From NCBI GenBank assembly GCA_910579335.1, contig CAJTUQ010000022.1:1-28860 (forward strand): a stretch of DNA of 28,860 nt, in the 5' to 3' direction. This document shows positions 7,954 through 15,412 of this stretch, piece after piece. Below the pieces are notes generated by a model. It was not told the DNA's origin. It searched no databases and saw nothing but the letters and a program-made list of their open reading frames with translations. Made by a program: the position numbers and the translations under genes. This stretch comes from an uncultured Dorea sp. (GTDB taxonomy: Bacteria > Bacillota > Clostridia > Lachnospirales > Lachnospiraceae). The stretch's first letter is position 1. The number at the start of each line of letters is the position of its first letter.

Positions 7954-9312
7954 CTAAACAACAATCTCTGAAATCCTGATTCCAAAGTTATCATCTACTA
8001 CTACTACATCGCCTTTGGCAATGCATTGTCCGTTTACAAACAAATCTACCTGCTCACCGGCAAGTTTATCCAATACAACCAGCGAGCCCTTATTCAATTC
8101 CAGGATATCCTTTACCATCTTCGTGGTTCTTCCAATCTCAACAGAGATTTCCATCGGGACGTCCATCATCATATCCAGATTTTCATCCAAAATCCCGTCT
8201 GCACTCTCTCCCGCACTCAAATTAGGCTGCGGCGCAGTATGCACTTTAAGCTTTTTCGATGCGGCCGCCGTCTCCCTGAGCTGCTGAATCTGCTGCTGCT
8301 GCTGCTCTAAGGACTGGCGCATCATATCCATCATCTGCATCATATTATTCATAAGCGCCGGGTCAGCCTGCGGCTGTACATATACCGGTGCCTGCGGTAT
8401 TGGCTGTGGTGCCGCCTGCGGTGCTGGCTGCGGCTGCGGCGCTGGCTGCGGCATTACCTGCGGCTGCGGCGCTGCTGGACCGTCTCCGGACATTCCGCTG
8501 AGCATCTGTTCGATTGCCTCCTGTGACATCACGCCGCCGTCGCCTCCTGATGACGGAGCCGGCGCCGGTGCGGGCGCTGCAGAAGCAGTATCGCCTGCCC
8601 CTCCATGAAGCATTTTCTCAATCTCCTCCTGCGACATCATCTTATTCTCATCCCCGCCTGCACTTGGGGCAGCCTGCGGCTGCGACGCCGGCGCAGATGC
8701 GCTCTCTTCCTCTCCGAGTCCGTCCGGGAAGAAGCCTGATACAAGCTCCTTTGCAAGGCTGATTGGCATCAGATTCAAAAACTCACTTTCCATCTTATCC
8801 GCAATCATCAGGTTAAACCTGATAACTACCATCTCGTCATTTTCCGCAAAATATTTTTGCTTGAACTGCTCCGGGCTCTCCACCTCAAACGAAACAGGCG
8901 TAGAAATATCAACCCTTCTGGCAAGGAGCTCAGACAAGGCTGTCGCTGACGCTCCCATCATCTGATTCATAACCTCGCAGATGGCGCTGATATTCATCTC
9001 ATCCAGTTCAAACTGATCATCGGGAATTTCCATTCCCATAAGAAGCTCAACGATTACCTTTACATCAATACGCTTCAACAGCATAATGTTGTTTCCGTCA
9101 AGACCTTCCACATAACCAATCTGTACTCCGACCGCCGGCTCAATACTTGCAAATTCAAATTCATCCTTACGTTTTACCTTAACTACCGGGGTCGTAATGT
9201 CAACTCTAGTATCCAGCATGGTCGAAACAGCGGTTGCGGAGGCCCCAAGACTGATATTAAGGATTTCACCGACGGCGTCAATTTCCATATTACTTAAATT
9301 GTAAGTATCCAT
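7954..9312 (-). CDS. fliY: Flagellar motor switch phosphatase FliY (CheC-like plus FliN domain)
   Basis: A 452-residue switch protein. Residues 1-195 are a CheC-like domain with two complete phosphatase motifs (D/S-x3-E-x2-N): D12/E16/N19 in EILNISLGASATA and S109/E113/N116 in EVMNQMMGASATA. Residues 200-350 are a Pro/Ala/Gln-rich linker. Residues 380-452 are the C-terminal FliN/SpoA domain (VEIGRTTKMVKDILEL, LDKLAGEQVDLFVNG, GDVVVVDDNFGIRI). The linker holds two copies of the CheY-P-binding peptide of FliM/FliY type, MSQEEIEKML and MSQEAIEQML. B. subtilis FliY has one such peptide at its N terminus; here the N terminus starts straight into the CheC domain. The start chosen (MDTYNLSNMEID) follows AGAGGG and fits CheC-family starts; an in-frame ATG at 9339 would add nine residues. 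Confidence 0.95.
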   Translation of the reverse strand: MDTYNLSNMEIDAVGEILNISLGASATAVSTMLDTRVDITTPVVKVKRKDEFEFASIEPAVGVQIGYVEGLDGNNIMLLKRIDVKVIVELLMGMEIPDDQFELDEMNISAICEVMNQMMGASATALSELLARRVDISTPVSFEVESPEQFKQKYFAENDEMVVIRFNLMIADKMESEFLNLMPISLAKELVSGFFPDGLGEEESASAPASQPQAAPSAGGDENKMMSQEEIEKMLHGGAGDTASAAPAPAPAPSSGGDGGVMSQEAIEQMLSGMSGDGPAAPQPQVMPQPAPQPQPAPQAAPQPIPQAPVYVQPQADPALMNNMMQMMDMMRQSLEQQQQQIQQLRETAAASKKLKVHTAPQPNLSAGESADGILDENLDMMMDVPMEISVEIGRTTKMVKDILELNKGSLVVLDKLAGEQVDLFVNGQCIAKGDVVVVDDNFGIRISEIVV

Positions 9313-9356
9313 ATTTCTTATCCCTCTTTCCGGCATCATCCGGTCCCTTCACGCTG

Positions 9357-9803
9357 TTACTGACCAATCTCAAGGGCCTTTTGAGCCATAAGCTTAATTG
9401 CATTAAACGCAGTAATATTCGCATTATAAGAATGGGTTGCCGCCATACTGTCAGTAGTTTCCTTAATCAAATCCACATTGGGCATTGCTACATAACCATT
9501 TGCATCTGCATCCGGATGTTCCGGATTATATACCATTTTCAAATCTGTCTGGTCTTCGGCAATCTCTGTTACAATCACTCCGCCGTTACGTTCCCCTGAA
9601 CGCCCTGCATTCCTTGTACGGCGCAGCACAGAACTAAAAGATTCTTCCTCGGCCTGGAACCTTACCACCTTTCTGCGGTAAGTCCCGCCTTCTTCTGTTC
9701 TTGTCGTTTCAATATTCGCAATATTCTGCGCCGCGACATCCAGCCGCAGACGTTGTGCGGTCATTCCTGACGCACTGATATCTAATGAACTTAAAAAAGC
9801 CAT
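9357..9803 (-). CDS. flgC: Flagellar basal-body rod protein FlgC
   Basis: A 148-residue proximal rod protein. It has the N-terminal family block LDISASGMTAQRLRLDVAAQ followed by NIANIETTRT (residues 8-37). Mid-protein PEHPDADANGYVAMPNVDLI (about 95-114) is diagnostic for FlgC. The C-terminal helix is YNANITAFNAIKLMAQKALE. Length is typical. Its position is not: flgC normally lies between flgB and fliE, which here are adjacent without it. Here it sits between cheY (12-base gap) and fliY (17 to 44 bases, depending on the fliY start). No second flgC is in the window, so this is the likely functional copy. Confidence 0.96.
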   Translation of the reverse strand: MAFLSSLDISASGMTAQRLRLDVAAQNIANIETTRTEEGGTYRRKVVRFQAEEESFSSVLRRTRNAGRSGERNGGVIVTEIAEDQTDLKMVYNPEHPDADANGYVAMPNVDLIKETTDSMAATHSYNANITAFNAIKLMAQKALEIGQ

Positions 9804-9815
9804 AGACGATTCCTC

Positions 9816-10178
9816 CTATTTTTCCAAGAGGCCGGTTACTGTCTTAAGAATACGCTCCGGCTTGAACGGCTTCACGATAAAATCCTTAGCGCCTGACTTG
9901 ATTGCTTCAATAACCATGCTTTCCTGTCCCATAGCAGAACACATTACTACCTGTGAATTGCTATCCATTTCTTTAATCTTCTTGAGCGCTTCCAATCCAT
10001 CCATATTCGGCATCGTGATATCCATCAAAACAAGCTCCGGCTTTTGCTCACTGTATGTTTTTACAGCGTCCTGACCGTCCGTTGCCTCAATCACATCCGT
10101 ATATCCACCCTGCGCAAGCGCATTCTTAACCATCATCCGCATAAATGCTGCGTCATCAACTACCATTATTTTAGCCAT
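9816..10178 (-). CDS. cheY: Chemotaxis response regulator CheY
   Basis: A 120-residue single-domain receiver. The acidic pocket is D8/D9, the phosphoacceptor is D53 (LMDITMPNMDG), the switch Ser is S81 (MCSAMGQ), and the conserved Lys is K103 (IVKPFKPE). No output domain follows. When phosphorylated by CheA it would bind the FliM/FliY peptides of the switch to control rotation. It sits between fliM and flgC, within the switch genes, as cheY often does in Clostridia. The preceding 61-base gap contains a small hairpin and a possible weak promoter, so it may have extra expression independent of fliM. Confidence 0.96.
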   Translation of the reverse strand: MAKIMVVDDAAFMRMMVKNALAQGGYTDVIEATDGQDAVKTYSEQKPELVLMDITMPNMDGLEALKKIKEMDSNSQVVMCSAMGQESMVIEAIKSGAKDFIVKPFKPERILKTVTGLLEK

Positions 10179-10217
10179 TTCAGCACCTCTCTCCTTATTT
10201 TTACTTATATATTGTAA

Positions 10218-10235
10218 CAGTGGGAATTTCCACTG
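10218..10235 (-). other. Hairpin between fliM and cheY
   Basis: A perfect 6-bp stem (CAGTGG with CCACTG) and a 6-base loop, 5 bases after the fliM stop. No T-run follows. Just beyond it lies TATAAG, 17 bases from TGGAAA within the hairpin, a weak promoter candidate for cheY-flgC-fliY. Confidence 0.4.
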
Positions 10236-10239
10236 GTAC

Positions 10240-11292
10240 TTACTCAGCCGTTACTTCCTCCGCAGGCTGCTGCGCCGTTTCTTGACTTGGTTCAATCTCT
10301 TCCTTTTCAATTCTTTCATCCAGCTTAACAGCAACACTGTTCTTATGTACGCCAAGTTTGGCGTCGAACCACGGCTGTCCCGCAACATATACCTTGACGT
10401 CAGAATTTTTGCTCTTATTCAGGTCAATAACGTCATCCACCTTGAGTCCATAGACATCCCGGAAACTTAGTCTTGCCGTGCCAAGCTGCACTCTCATGTC
10501 AAGCGCAGAATTTCTGAGCTTTTCCATAATAATCTCCCTGCCGTTGGCAATGCCGTTATCGTATGCGTTTTCAACATTACGGCGCTTATCCATAATCGAG
10601 AATATATTCGTAAGAAGATTTCCCGGAATACATACGCTGATATATCCGCTTGCATTCGGAATCTTCATTTCAAGCATAATAATCGCTATCGTCTCATCCA
10701 TTCCGATTTCCTGGAACATACTCGGCGACTGTTCAAGTCTTCTGCTCTCCACGGACAAATTGATATAATTCTTCCAGGAATCCTTAATGGCGCCGGAAAA
10801 ATATCCTAACAGCCGCTCGTAAAGCGCAAGCTCTATGTCAGTATATGTATATTCTACCGGCAGCTCTTCTGCATCACCCTCGCCGCCCAGCATTCTGTCG
10901 ATCATATTCGTCACAAGCAGCTGGCTTATATGAAATACGATGGGCGGATTTTTCGATTCATCCGGAAGCTTCATGTACAGCAGTACCATAACGTCATTCT
11001 CTCCCAGAGAATTGCCAAATTCATGATAGCGCTGCTCTTCCACGGAGATTACGTCAATCTCACAGTTCATCCGCAAAATACCATTCAGCTGCGAGACAAT
11101 AATCCTGCAGTAATTATCATGGATGCCCTTAAGGATTTTCAACCGCTCCCTTGTAAACTTCTTCGGGCTGTAAAAATCATATTTTTTATATTCTTTTTCC
11201 TTTTTTTCTTCCTGTTTGGCAGCTCCTGAATTACCTTCCTTCATGGAATTCAACAGCATGTCTATCTGGCTTTGTGATAATACATCTGACAT
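10240..11292 (-). CDS. fliM: Flagellar motor switch protein FliM
   Basis: A 350-residue C-ring protein. The N-terminal CheY-P-binding peptide is MSDVLSQSQIDMLLNSM. A charged linker follows, then the CheC-like middle domain with the FliG-binding GGEG motif (residues 136-139, in DRMLGGEGDAEELP). The C-terminal SpoA domain has MRVQLGTARLSFRDVYGLKV and LGVHKNSVAVKL. The start chosen matches the family start M-S-D-V-L-S-Q; an upstream in-frame GTG (11301) would add three residues but is only three bases from the AAAGGA site. The gene begins 17 bases after motB, the slot where fliL normally stands. Confidence 0.95.
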   Translation of the reverse strand: MSDVLSQSQIDMLLNSMKEGNSGAAKQEEKKEKEYKKYDFYSPKKFTRERLKILKGIHDNYCRIIVSQLNGILRMNCEIDVISVEEQRYHEFGNSLGENDVMVLLYMKLPDESKNPPIVFHISQLLVTNMIDRMLGGEGDAEELPVEYTYTDIELALYERLLGYFSGAIKDSWKNYINLSVESRRLEQSPSMFQEIGMDETIAIIMLEMKIPNASGYISVCIPGNLLTNIFSIMDKRRNVENAYDNGIANGREIIMEKLRNSALDMRVQLGTARLSFRDVYGLKVDDVIDLNKSKNSDVKVYVAGQPWFDAKLGVHKNSVAVKLDERIEKEEIEPSQETAQQPAEEVTAE

Positions 11293-11309
11293 AAGATTCA
11301 CATTTCCTT

Positions 11310-12164
11310 TTATTCAGTAGTAGTCTCGCCGTACACCTGCTCATAATACTTATCCAGGTCCTGCTCTATATTACCAGTCTTGGTAATCAAAATTTCTACT
11401 CTCCGGTTTTTTGCCCTGTCCTCCGGCGTATCAAATGACGCAATCGGACGGAATTGCCCGAAAGCCGAGCTGTAAAGCCTTGCAGGGTCAATGACTTTCT
11501 TTTTTTGCAGATAAGCGGTTACAACCGCACTCCGCATCGCCGACAGCTCGCGGTCTGTCGAAATATTATTTTTCTTGTCCGGTCTTCCCTGCGACGTATG
11601 TCCAAGAATCTGAACCTGCTCAATCGCTTTTGCACACGGCTTGATAATCTGTGCAAACCGGTCCATCATTTTCTTTCCTTCATCCCTCATTACCCAGTCG
11701 TCGCCGTCAAAGAATACTTTATCACGAAATGTAATAAATGTATACCCATCTCCTTTAGCAATTTCAACTTCAGCGGCATCACTGGCAAGCTCCTTAAGCG
11801 CCTGCAGCTCCTCATAAAGAGATTCAAACTGTGCATCTATCTGCTGCTGCTCCGGCGAGTTCCCGGTCTCTGACTGAGGATCTTTTAAATCATCCTCATA
11901 AATCTGTTCCCTGTTGGTATCTTTCGGAAGATCCGTAGTACCCGGCACATCATCCTCGCCCGGCTGAGTGTCTGTCGTAACAAGCTGCGATACTTCCTTT
12001 GCCGCGTCCGGATTCAAACTTTTAACAAGATTTTCCCACTTTACCTGGTCGACAGATGATATGGAATATAATAATACGAAAAAACACAAAAGCAGCGTGA
12101 CCATGTCGCCGTATGTATCCATCCAGGAAGCGCCTTCCTCCGGTGCCTTATTTCTCTTTTTCAT
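11310..12164 (-). CDS. motB: Stator protein MotB with OmpA-like peptidoglycan-binding domain
   Basis: A 284-residue stator subunit. A short basic N terminus is followed by the single membrane helix with the ion-carrying Asp20 (MDTYGDMVTLLLCFFVLLYS). A long acidic, coiled linker follows (about 45-125), then the OmpA/MotB domain that anchors to peptidoglycan (FITFRDKVFFDG, ILGHTSQGRP, RELSAMRSAVVTAYL, RAKNRRVEILI). It pairs with MotA, 22 bases upstream. The ion (proton or sodium) cannot be settled from the sequence: LCFFVLLYS resembles both MotB and PomB helices. No fliL follows, although motA-motB-fliL-fliM is the common order. Confidence 0.94.
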   Translation of the reverse strand: MKKRNKAPEEGASWMDTYGDMVTLLLCFFVLLYSISSVDQVKWENLVKSLNPDAAKEVSQLVTTDTQPGEDDVPGTTDLPKDTNREQIYEDDLKDPQSETGNSPEQQQIDAQFESLYEELQALKELASDAAEVEIAKGDGYTFITFRDKVFFDGDDWVMRDEGKKMMDRFAQIIKPCAKAIEQVQILGHTSQGRPDKKNNISTDRELSAMRSAVVTAYLQKKKVIDPARLYSSAFGQFRPIASFDTPEDRAKNRRVEILITKTGNIEQDLDKYYEQVYGETTTE

Positions 12165-12186
12165 CTATACTCACTCCAACCGCTTA

Positions 12187-13011
12187 CTATTTCTTAGACT
12201 TCTTTTCCTTCTTCGCTTTTCCGCCGCCTTCTTCACCGTTCAGAATCTTCTGCTGGTTCGTCTGATGAAGCAGGGATACCAGTTTTTCCTTCAAAACCTT
12301 CGGGTTATCTCCGGCCTGGATTCCCACGACCCCCTCTATAATTACCTGCTTATATATTACCTCTTCATCATTACGGATACGCAGCTTCTTTGAAATCGGT
12401 CCAAAAAGCAGATTAGCAAGAATACATCCGTAGAAGGTTGTAACCAATGCCGTGGCCATACTGACGCCCAGATTATCTGAAGACCCCGATGACAAATCCA
12501 TTGATTTAAGCATGTTAACCAATCCGACCAACGTACCAATCATACCAAATGCAGGTGCATAGCTGGATGCCTTATCATAAATGGCAACTTCTCCGTCATG
12601 GCGTTCAATCATGCTGCTGACCTCATTTTCCAATATCTCGCGGACTTTTTCTGCCTCCATCGCATCTACGACAAGCAGGATTCCTTTCTTGAAAAAGGGG
12701 TCTTCCAGTTCATTCGCTTTCTCCTCAAGAACAAGAAGGCCGTCCTTCCTTGCCATCTGCGCAAACTCAATAATGGTCTCAATAACCGGTTCCGGCTGAT
12801 ATTTTTTTCCTGCGACAAGCTTTGTCATATGCTTTCCCATCTTTTTCAGCTTGTCAAGAGGGAAACTGGCTATGACAGCACTAAATGTACCTCCAATTAC
12901 AATGAGAACGCTTCCCGGATCCCAAAAGTTCTTAAGTTCTCCGCCTGACATAACGCCGAATATGATAAAGCCAAAACCGGCGACTATACCTATAATTGTT
13001 GTCGGATCCAT
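12187..13011 (-). CDS. motA: Stator protein MotA
   Basis: A 274-residue stator subunit with four membrane segments (about residues 2-22, 34-52, 150-172, 184-206). Recognised by DPGSVLIVIGGTFSAVIASF, and by ASSYAPAFGMIGTLVGLVNM followed by ATALVTTFYGCILANLLFGP. The cytoplasmic loop (about 55-145) carries the charged residues that contact FliG. The C terminus ends in a strongly basic tail (KAKKEKKSKK), longer than in many MotA proteins. It follows flbD by 6 bases and precedes motB by 22, so these three are probably co-translated as a stator module. Confidence 0.95.
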   Translation of the reverse strand: MDPTTIIGIVAGFGFIIFGVMSGGELKNFWDPGSVLIVIGGTFSAVIASFPLDKLKKMGKHMTKLVAGKKYQPEPVIETIIEFAQMARKDGLLVLEEKANELEDPFFKKGILLVVDAMEAEKVREILENEVSSMIERHDGEVAIYDKASSYAPAFGMIGTLVGLVNMLKSMDLSSGSSDNLGVSMATALVTTFYGCILANLLFGPISKKLRIRNDEEVIYKQVIIEGVVGIQAGDNPKVLKEKLVSLLHQTNQQKILNGEEGGGKAKKEKKSKK

Positions 13012-13017
13012 ACTATA

Positions 13018-13218
13018 TTACACCTCCACCTTAATCCCGCTTACAATTTCCTGATTAAACTGAGTAACCTTCTCAATAATCTCCTGCGGGCTTTCTCTGA
13101 CGATATGATACCTTCCGTTCATCATCGTAATTTTTGACTCGGGTATCTGCTCTATATATTCAATCTGTCTGTTGTTTACTGCAACGCATTCCCCATTCAG
13201 TTTTGTCAATATAATCAA
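13018..13218 (-). CDS. flbD: FlbD/SwrD family small motility protein
   Basis: A 66-residue protein matching the FlbD family (MIILTKLNGECVAVNNRQI, then IEYIEQIPESKITMMNGRYH). In B. subtilis the homologue YlzI/SwrD sits before fliL and increases stator power; by analogy this one may act on MotA/MotB, which follow 6 bases later. The start codon is TTG, seven bases after AGGAGG; there is no upstream in-frame alternative. A stable 11-bp hairpin lies just before the ribosome binding site, separating the gene from flgE. Family membership is firm; the motor-power role is inferred from the Bacillus homologue. Confidence 0.9.
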   Translation of the reverse strand: MIILTKLNGECVAVNNRQIEYIEQIPESKITMMNGRYHIVRESPQEIIEKVTQFNQEIVSGIKVEV

Positions 13219-13235
13219 ACCGAAACCTCCTGTCC

Positions 13236-13266
13236 TGAGGCATCCGCTCTATAAACGGATGCCTCA
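13236..13266 (-). other. Stable intergenic hairpin between flgE and flbD
   Basis: A perfect 11-bp GC-rich stem (TGAGGCATCCG with CGGATGCCTCA) and a 9-base loop, between the flgE stop and the flbD ribosome binding site. No T-run follows on the minus strand, so it is more likely an mRNA-stabilising or processing element than a terminator. Confidence 0.7.
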
Positions 13267-13303
13267 TCCTGCCTTCCTCAACTTCTTATGTATCTGCCAT
13301 ATA

Positions 13304-14272
13304 CTAACGTTTCATATTAACAAGCTGCTCCAGCATCTCGTCCGTCACTGTAATAATCTTAGTATTTGCCTGATAACCGCGCTCCGTCGTAATCATCGTA
13401 GCAAAGTCAAACGCAAGGTCTGTGTTGGACATCTCAAGGAAACCACTCTTCATCATTCCTGTCGCCGACGTTGTTCTCATGCCGACGCATCTTCCTGAGT
13501 TATTTCCCACTTCATAATAATATCCTGTCTTCTGGTTCAGGCCGTTCGGGTTTTCAACAGACGCTACGGCAATCTGTCCAATTGTATGAACCTTATTATT
13601 CTTATCGGTTCCTATAACCGTACCGTCATTTCCGATACGCCATGTCGTGATAGATACCAATGTCGGATTCCCGTTTTCATCCTCAATCACATTGCCGCTT
13701 TCATCTGTCGCATACGGAATCCTTATCGGTACAAGCTTCGTTAAATCCATCTCTACCTGCCCTGTCTCATCCGGCTCGGCTCCCTCTACCGGCGCATATC
13801 CGAACACGTAATTACCACTGTTATCTACCAGATAGCCGTTGGCATCCGGGCTGAAGATTCCTACTCTGGAAAGAAGCACGCCCTGTCCGGCAAGGTTAAA
13901 CTCACCGTCGCTGCCGGCAATTGCGCTTGTAATCTCCGCCTGGTACGGTCCTACGATAAAGAAGCCCGGCCCGTCAACCATACAGTCGAGCTCATTTCCC
14001 GTATACTGGCCGTTCGACGTTCCGAAGTTCGTGCTGACAGAACTTACTACAGAACCATAACCAAGCTGAGAAGCATTAACGCCTCCCAAACCGCCGGTTA
14101 CTGCAGAACCGGCCTGCCCGTTCATCAGGTTCGTATATACGGAGTCCTGAAAGTTTGTCGTCCTTGATTTGTATCCCCAAGTATTTACGTTTGCAATATT
14201 ATTTCCGATTACATCCAATCTTGTCTGATGTGCTTTAAGACCTGCAATTGCTGCATTCATTGATTTGACCAT
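13304..14272 (-). CDS. flgE: Flagellar hook protein FlgE
   Basis: A 322-residue hook protein. The N-terminal block is LKAHQTRLDVIGNNIANVNT then WGYKS (residues 12-36). ELDCMVDGPGFFIVG marks the D1 region (about 94-108). The C-terminal block is SGFLEMSNTDLAFDFATMIT, then TERGYQANTKIITVTDEML. It is shorter than most FlgE proteins (often 400 or more), so the outer domain is small. Position between the TIGR02530-type gene and flbD fits FlgE. A 102-base leader with a tandem 12-base repeat precedes it, and a strong hairpin follows it, both of which could help give the hook gene its own expression level. Confidence 0.92.
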   Translation of the reverse strand: MVKSMNAAIAGLKAHQTRLDVIGNNIANVNTWGYKSRTTNFQDSVYTNLMNGQAGSAVTGGLGGVNASQLGYGSVVSSVSTNFGTSNGQYTGNELDCMVDGPGFFIVGPYQAEITSAIAGSDGEFNLAGQGVLLSRVGIFSPDANGYLVDNSGNYVFGYAPVEGAEPDETGQVEMDLTKLVPIRIPYATDESGNVIEDENGNPTLVSITTWRIGNDGTVIGTDKNNKVHTIGQIAVASVENPNGLNQKTGYYYEVGNNSGRCVGMRTTSATGMMKSGFLEMSNTDLAFDFATMITTERGYQANTKIITVTDEMLEQLVNMKR

Positions 14273-14289
14273 ATGCTTATACTTCCTTT

Positions 14290-14313
14290 CTTTTTATACG
14301 TCTTTTTATACGT
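14290..14313 (-). repeat. Tandem 12-bp repeat in the flgE leader
   Basis: Two exact, adjacent copies of CTTTTTATACGT (plus strand), 18-41 bases upstream of the flgE ATG. On the coding strand each copy reads ACGTATAAAAAG, next to the AAAGGA ribosome binding site. Function unknown; it may be a slippage product or a protein or RNA binding site. Confidence 0.6.
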
Positions 14314-14374
14314 TTCTGTACCGTTACGGCGTCTGTCATTCGGACAAAACGCCCTGCCTCCACACGTGGTCCGG

Positions 14375-14758
14375 CTAAAATAGAACGGCACTGTCAATAT
14401 TGGTAAATATGTTCTCTTTCATCTCTCTCTCAGTCATCATCGTAATAATCGTGTTGTTTGGTATGTTCACGATAAAGGCGCTCTTATCGCCAATCAGCAC
14501 CGCGTCCTTCGAGCCTTTGTCTCTCGCCCGCTGCACTGCCTGATTCAGATCACTGAGTAGTCCCGGTGTCATTTCCATACCGCGGGACTGCATACGCTGC
14601 GCGGCATGTTTTGAAAACTGTATTCCACTTTTACTGTATTCCGCCTGCAAGGATTCTGCAAAGCTTACGGAATCAGTTTTCTCCGGCACGTTCAGCTGAT
14701 GAGAAAGCTTTAATTCTGATAGGTTGGATATATTATTTGCAAGCTTTGTTACACTCAC
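14375..14758 (-). CDS. Flagellar operon protein, TIGR02530-type
   Basis: A 127-residue protein with the pattern of the small flagellar operon family found between flgD and flgE in Firmicutes (TIGR02530). The diagnostic part is IQFSKHAAQRMQSRGMEMT (about residues 46-64), then GSKDAVLIGDKSAFIVNIPN and MTEREMKENIFTNID at the end. The start codon is GTG, preceded by GGCGGTGG. Its molecular role is not established to my knowledge; position suggests a part in hook cap or hook assembly. It is 47 bases after flgD and 102 before flgE. No membrane segment or signal peptide. Confidence 0.85.
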   Translation of the reverse strand: MSVTKLANNISNLSELKLSHQLNVPEKTDSVSFAESLQAEYSKSGIQFSKHAAQRMQSRGMEMTPGLLSDLNQAVQRARDKGSKDAVLIGDKSAFIVNIPNNTIITMMTEREMKENIFTNIDSAVLF

Positions 14759-14805
14759 CGCTTTTCCACCGCCTTTCCGCCTCTGCGTCTAAAATGGTTG
14801 TTATA

Positions 14806-15366
14806 CTACACCGCTTCGCCCTCCGACGTTCCACCGTCTCCTTCGGTTTCTCCGCCTTCGGTGCTGCCATCGCCGTCTTCCGTCTCTTCTTTCAACTTCA
14901 CGTCGCCGACGTCCATAATCTGCGCCATCGAATAAGCCTTATCTCCAATGTAAAGTACCGGCGACTCTCCCGCAAGCGAAACTCCTGTAATCGTTCCCTT
15001 CGTATATTCTCCGGTTCCCCGACCCTGCGCATCTACTTCCGCCATCCTGACATCCTTTCCAAGCATAGACGTCGCATAAGTAATCATGTTGGTACTTGTC
15101 ATCTGCGCCAGCGCCGTAATCATCTTAGACTGTACCATCGTTGCCATAAGTTCCGACGTATCCATCGGATTATCCGGATCCTGATACTGCATCTGGGCCG
15201 CCATAAGCTTATAGAAATCTGTCATCGTCATGTCATCTGACGTTGCGGCTACATCCGCCCTATTATAATTAAGCCCTCCGGTGCCTTTTGTCTCAGCCGT
15301 CCTTGCATATCCGGAAGCCGCTGCGGCATTCTGTGCGCCAAATGCGTTAACTCCATCTACTGGCAT
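14806..15366 (-). CDS. flgD: Hook-capping scaffold protein FlgD
   Basis: A 186-residue protein needed for hook assembly. The FlgD core is MTMTDFYKLMAAQMQYQDPD followed by NPMDTSELMATMVQSKMI (about residues 45-82), then LGKDVRMAEVDAQG and a small beta-rich part. The C terminus ends in a low-complexity acidic/Gly tail (EETEDGDGSTEGGETEGDGG), where larger FlgD proteins have a Tudor-like/Ig domain; this FlgD is therefore a short version. The start follows GGAGAGATAAA. It sits between fliK and the TIGR02530-type gene, the usual place. Confidence 0.94.
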   Translation of the reverse strand: MPVDGVNAFGAQNAAAASGYARTAETKGTGGLNYNRADVAATSDDMTMTDFYKLMAAQMQYQDPDNPMDTSELMATMVQSKMITALAQMTSTNMITYATSMLGKDVRMAEVDAQGRGTGEYTKGTITGVSLAGESPVLYIGDKAYSMAQIMDVGDVKLKEETEDGDGSTEGGETEGDGGTSEGEAV

Positions 15367-15412
15367 TTTATCTCTCCTTTCCCACCGTCATATTATTATA
15401 CTTTTCGTTCAA

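Noticed and set aside
8285..8480. CTG trinucleotide run and Pro/Gln/Ala repeats in fliY as a phase-variable locus
   Set aside because: The repeats are short and imperfect and keep the reading frame; they encode a flexible linker, and changes by whole codons would not switch the gene off.
14566..15240. 224-codon open frame on the plus strand
   Set aside because: It runs antisense across flgD and the TIGR02530-type gene, both well supported, and its product is Arg/His-rich with no family features.
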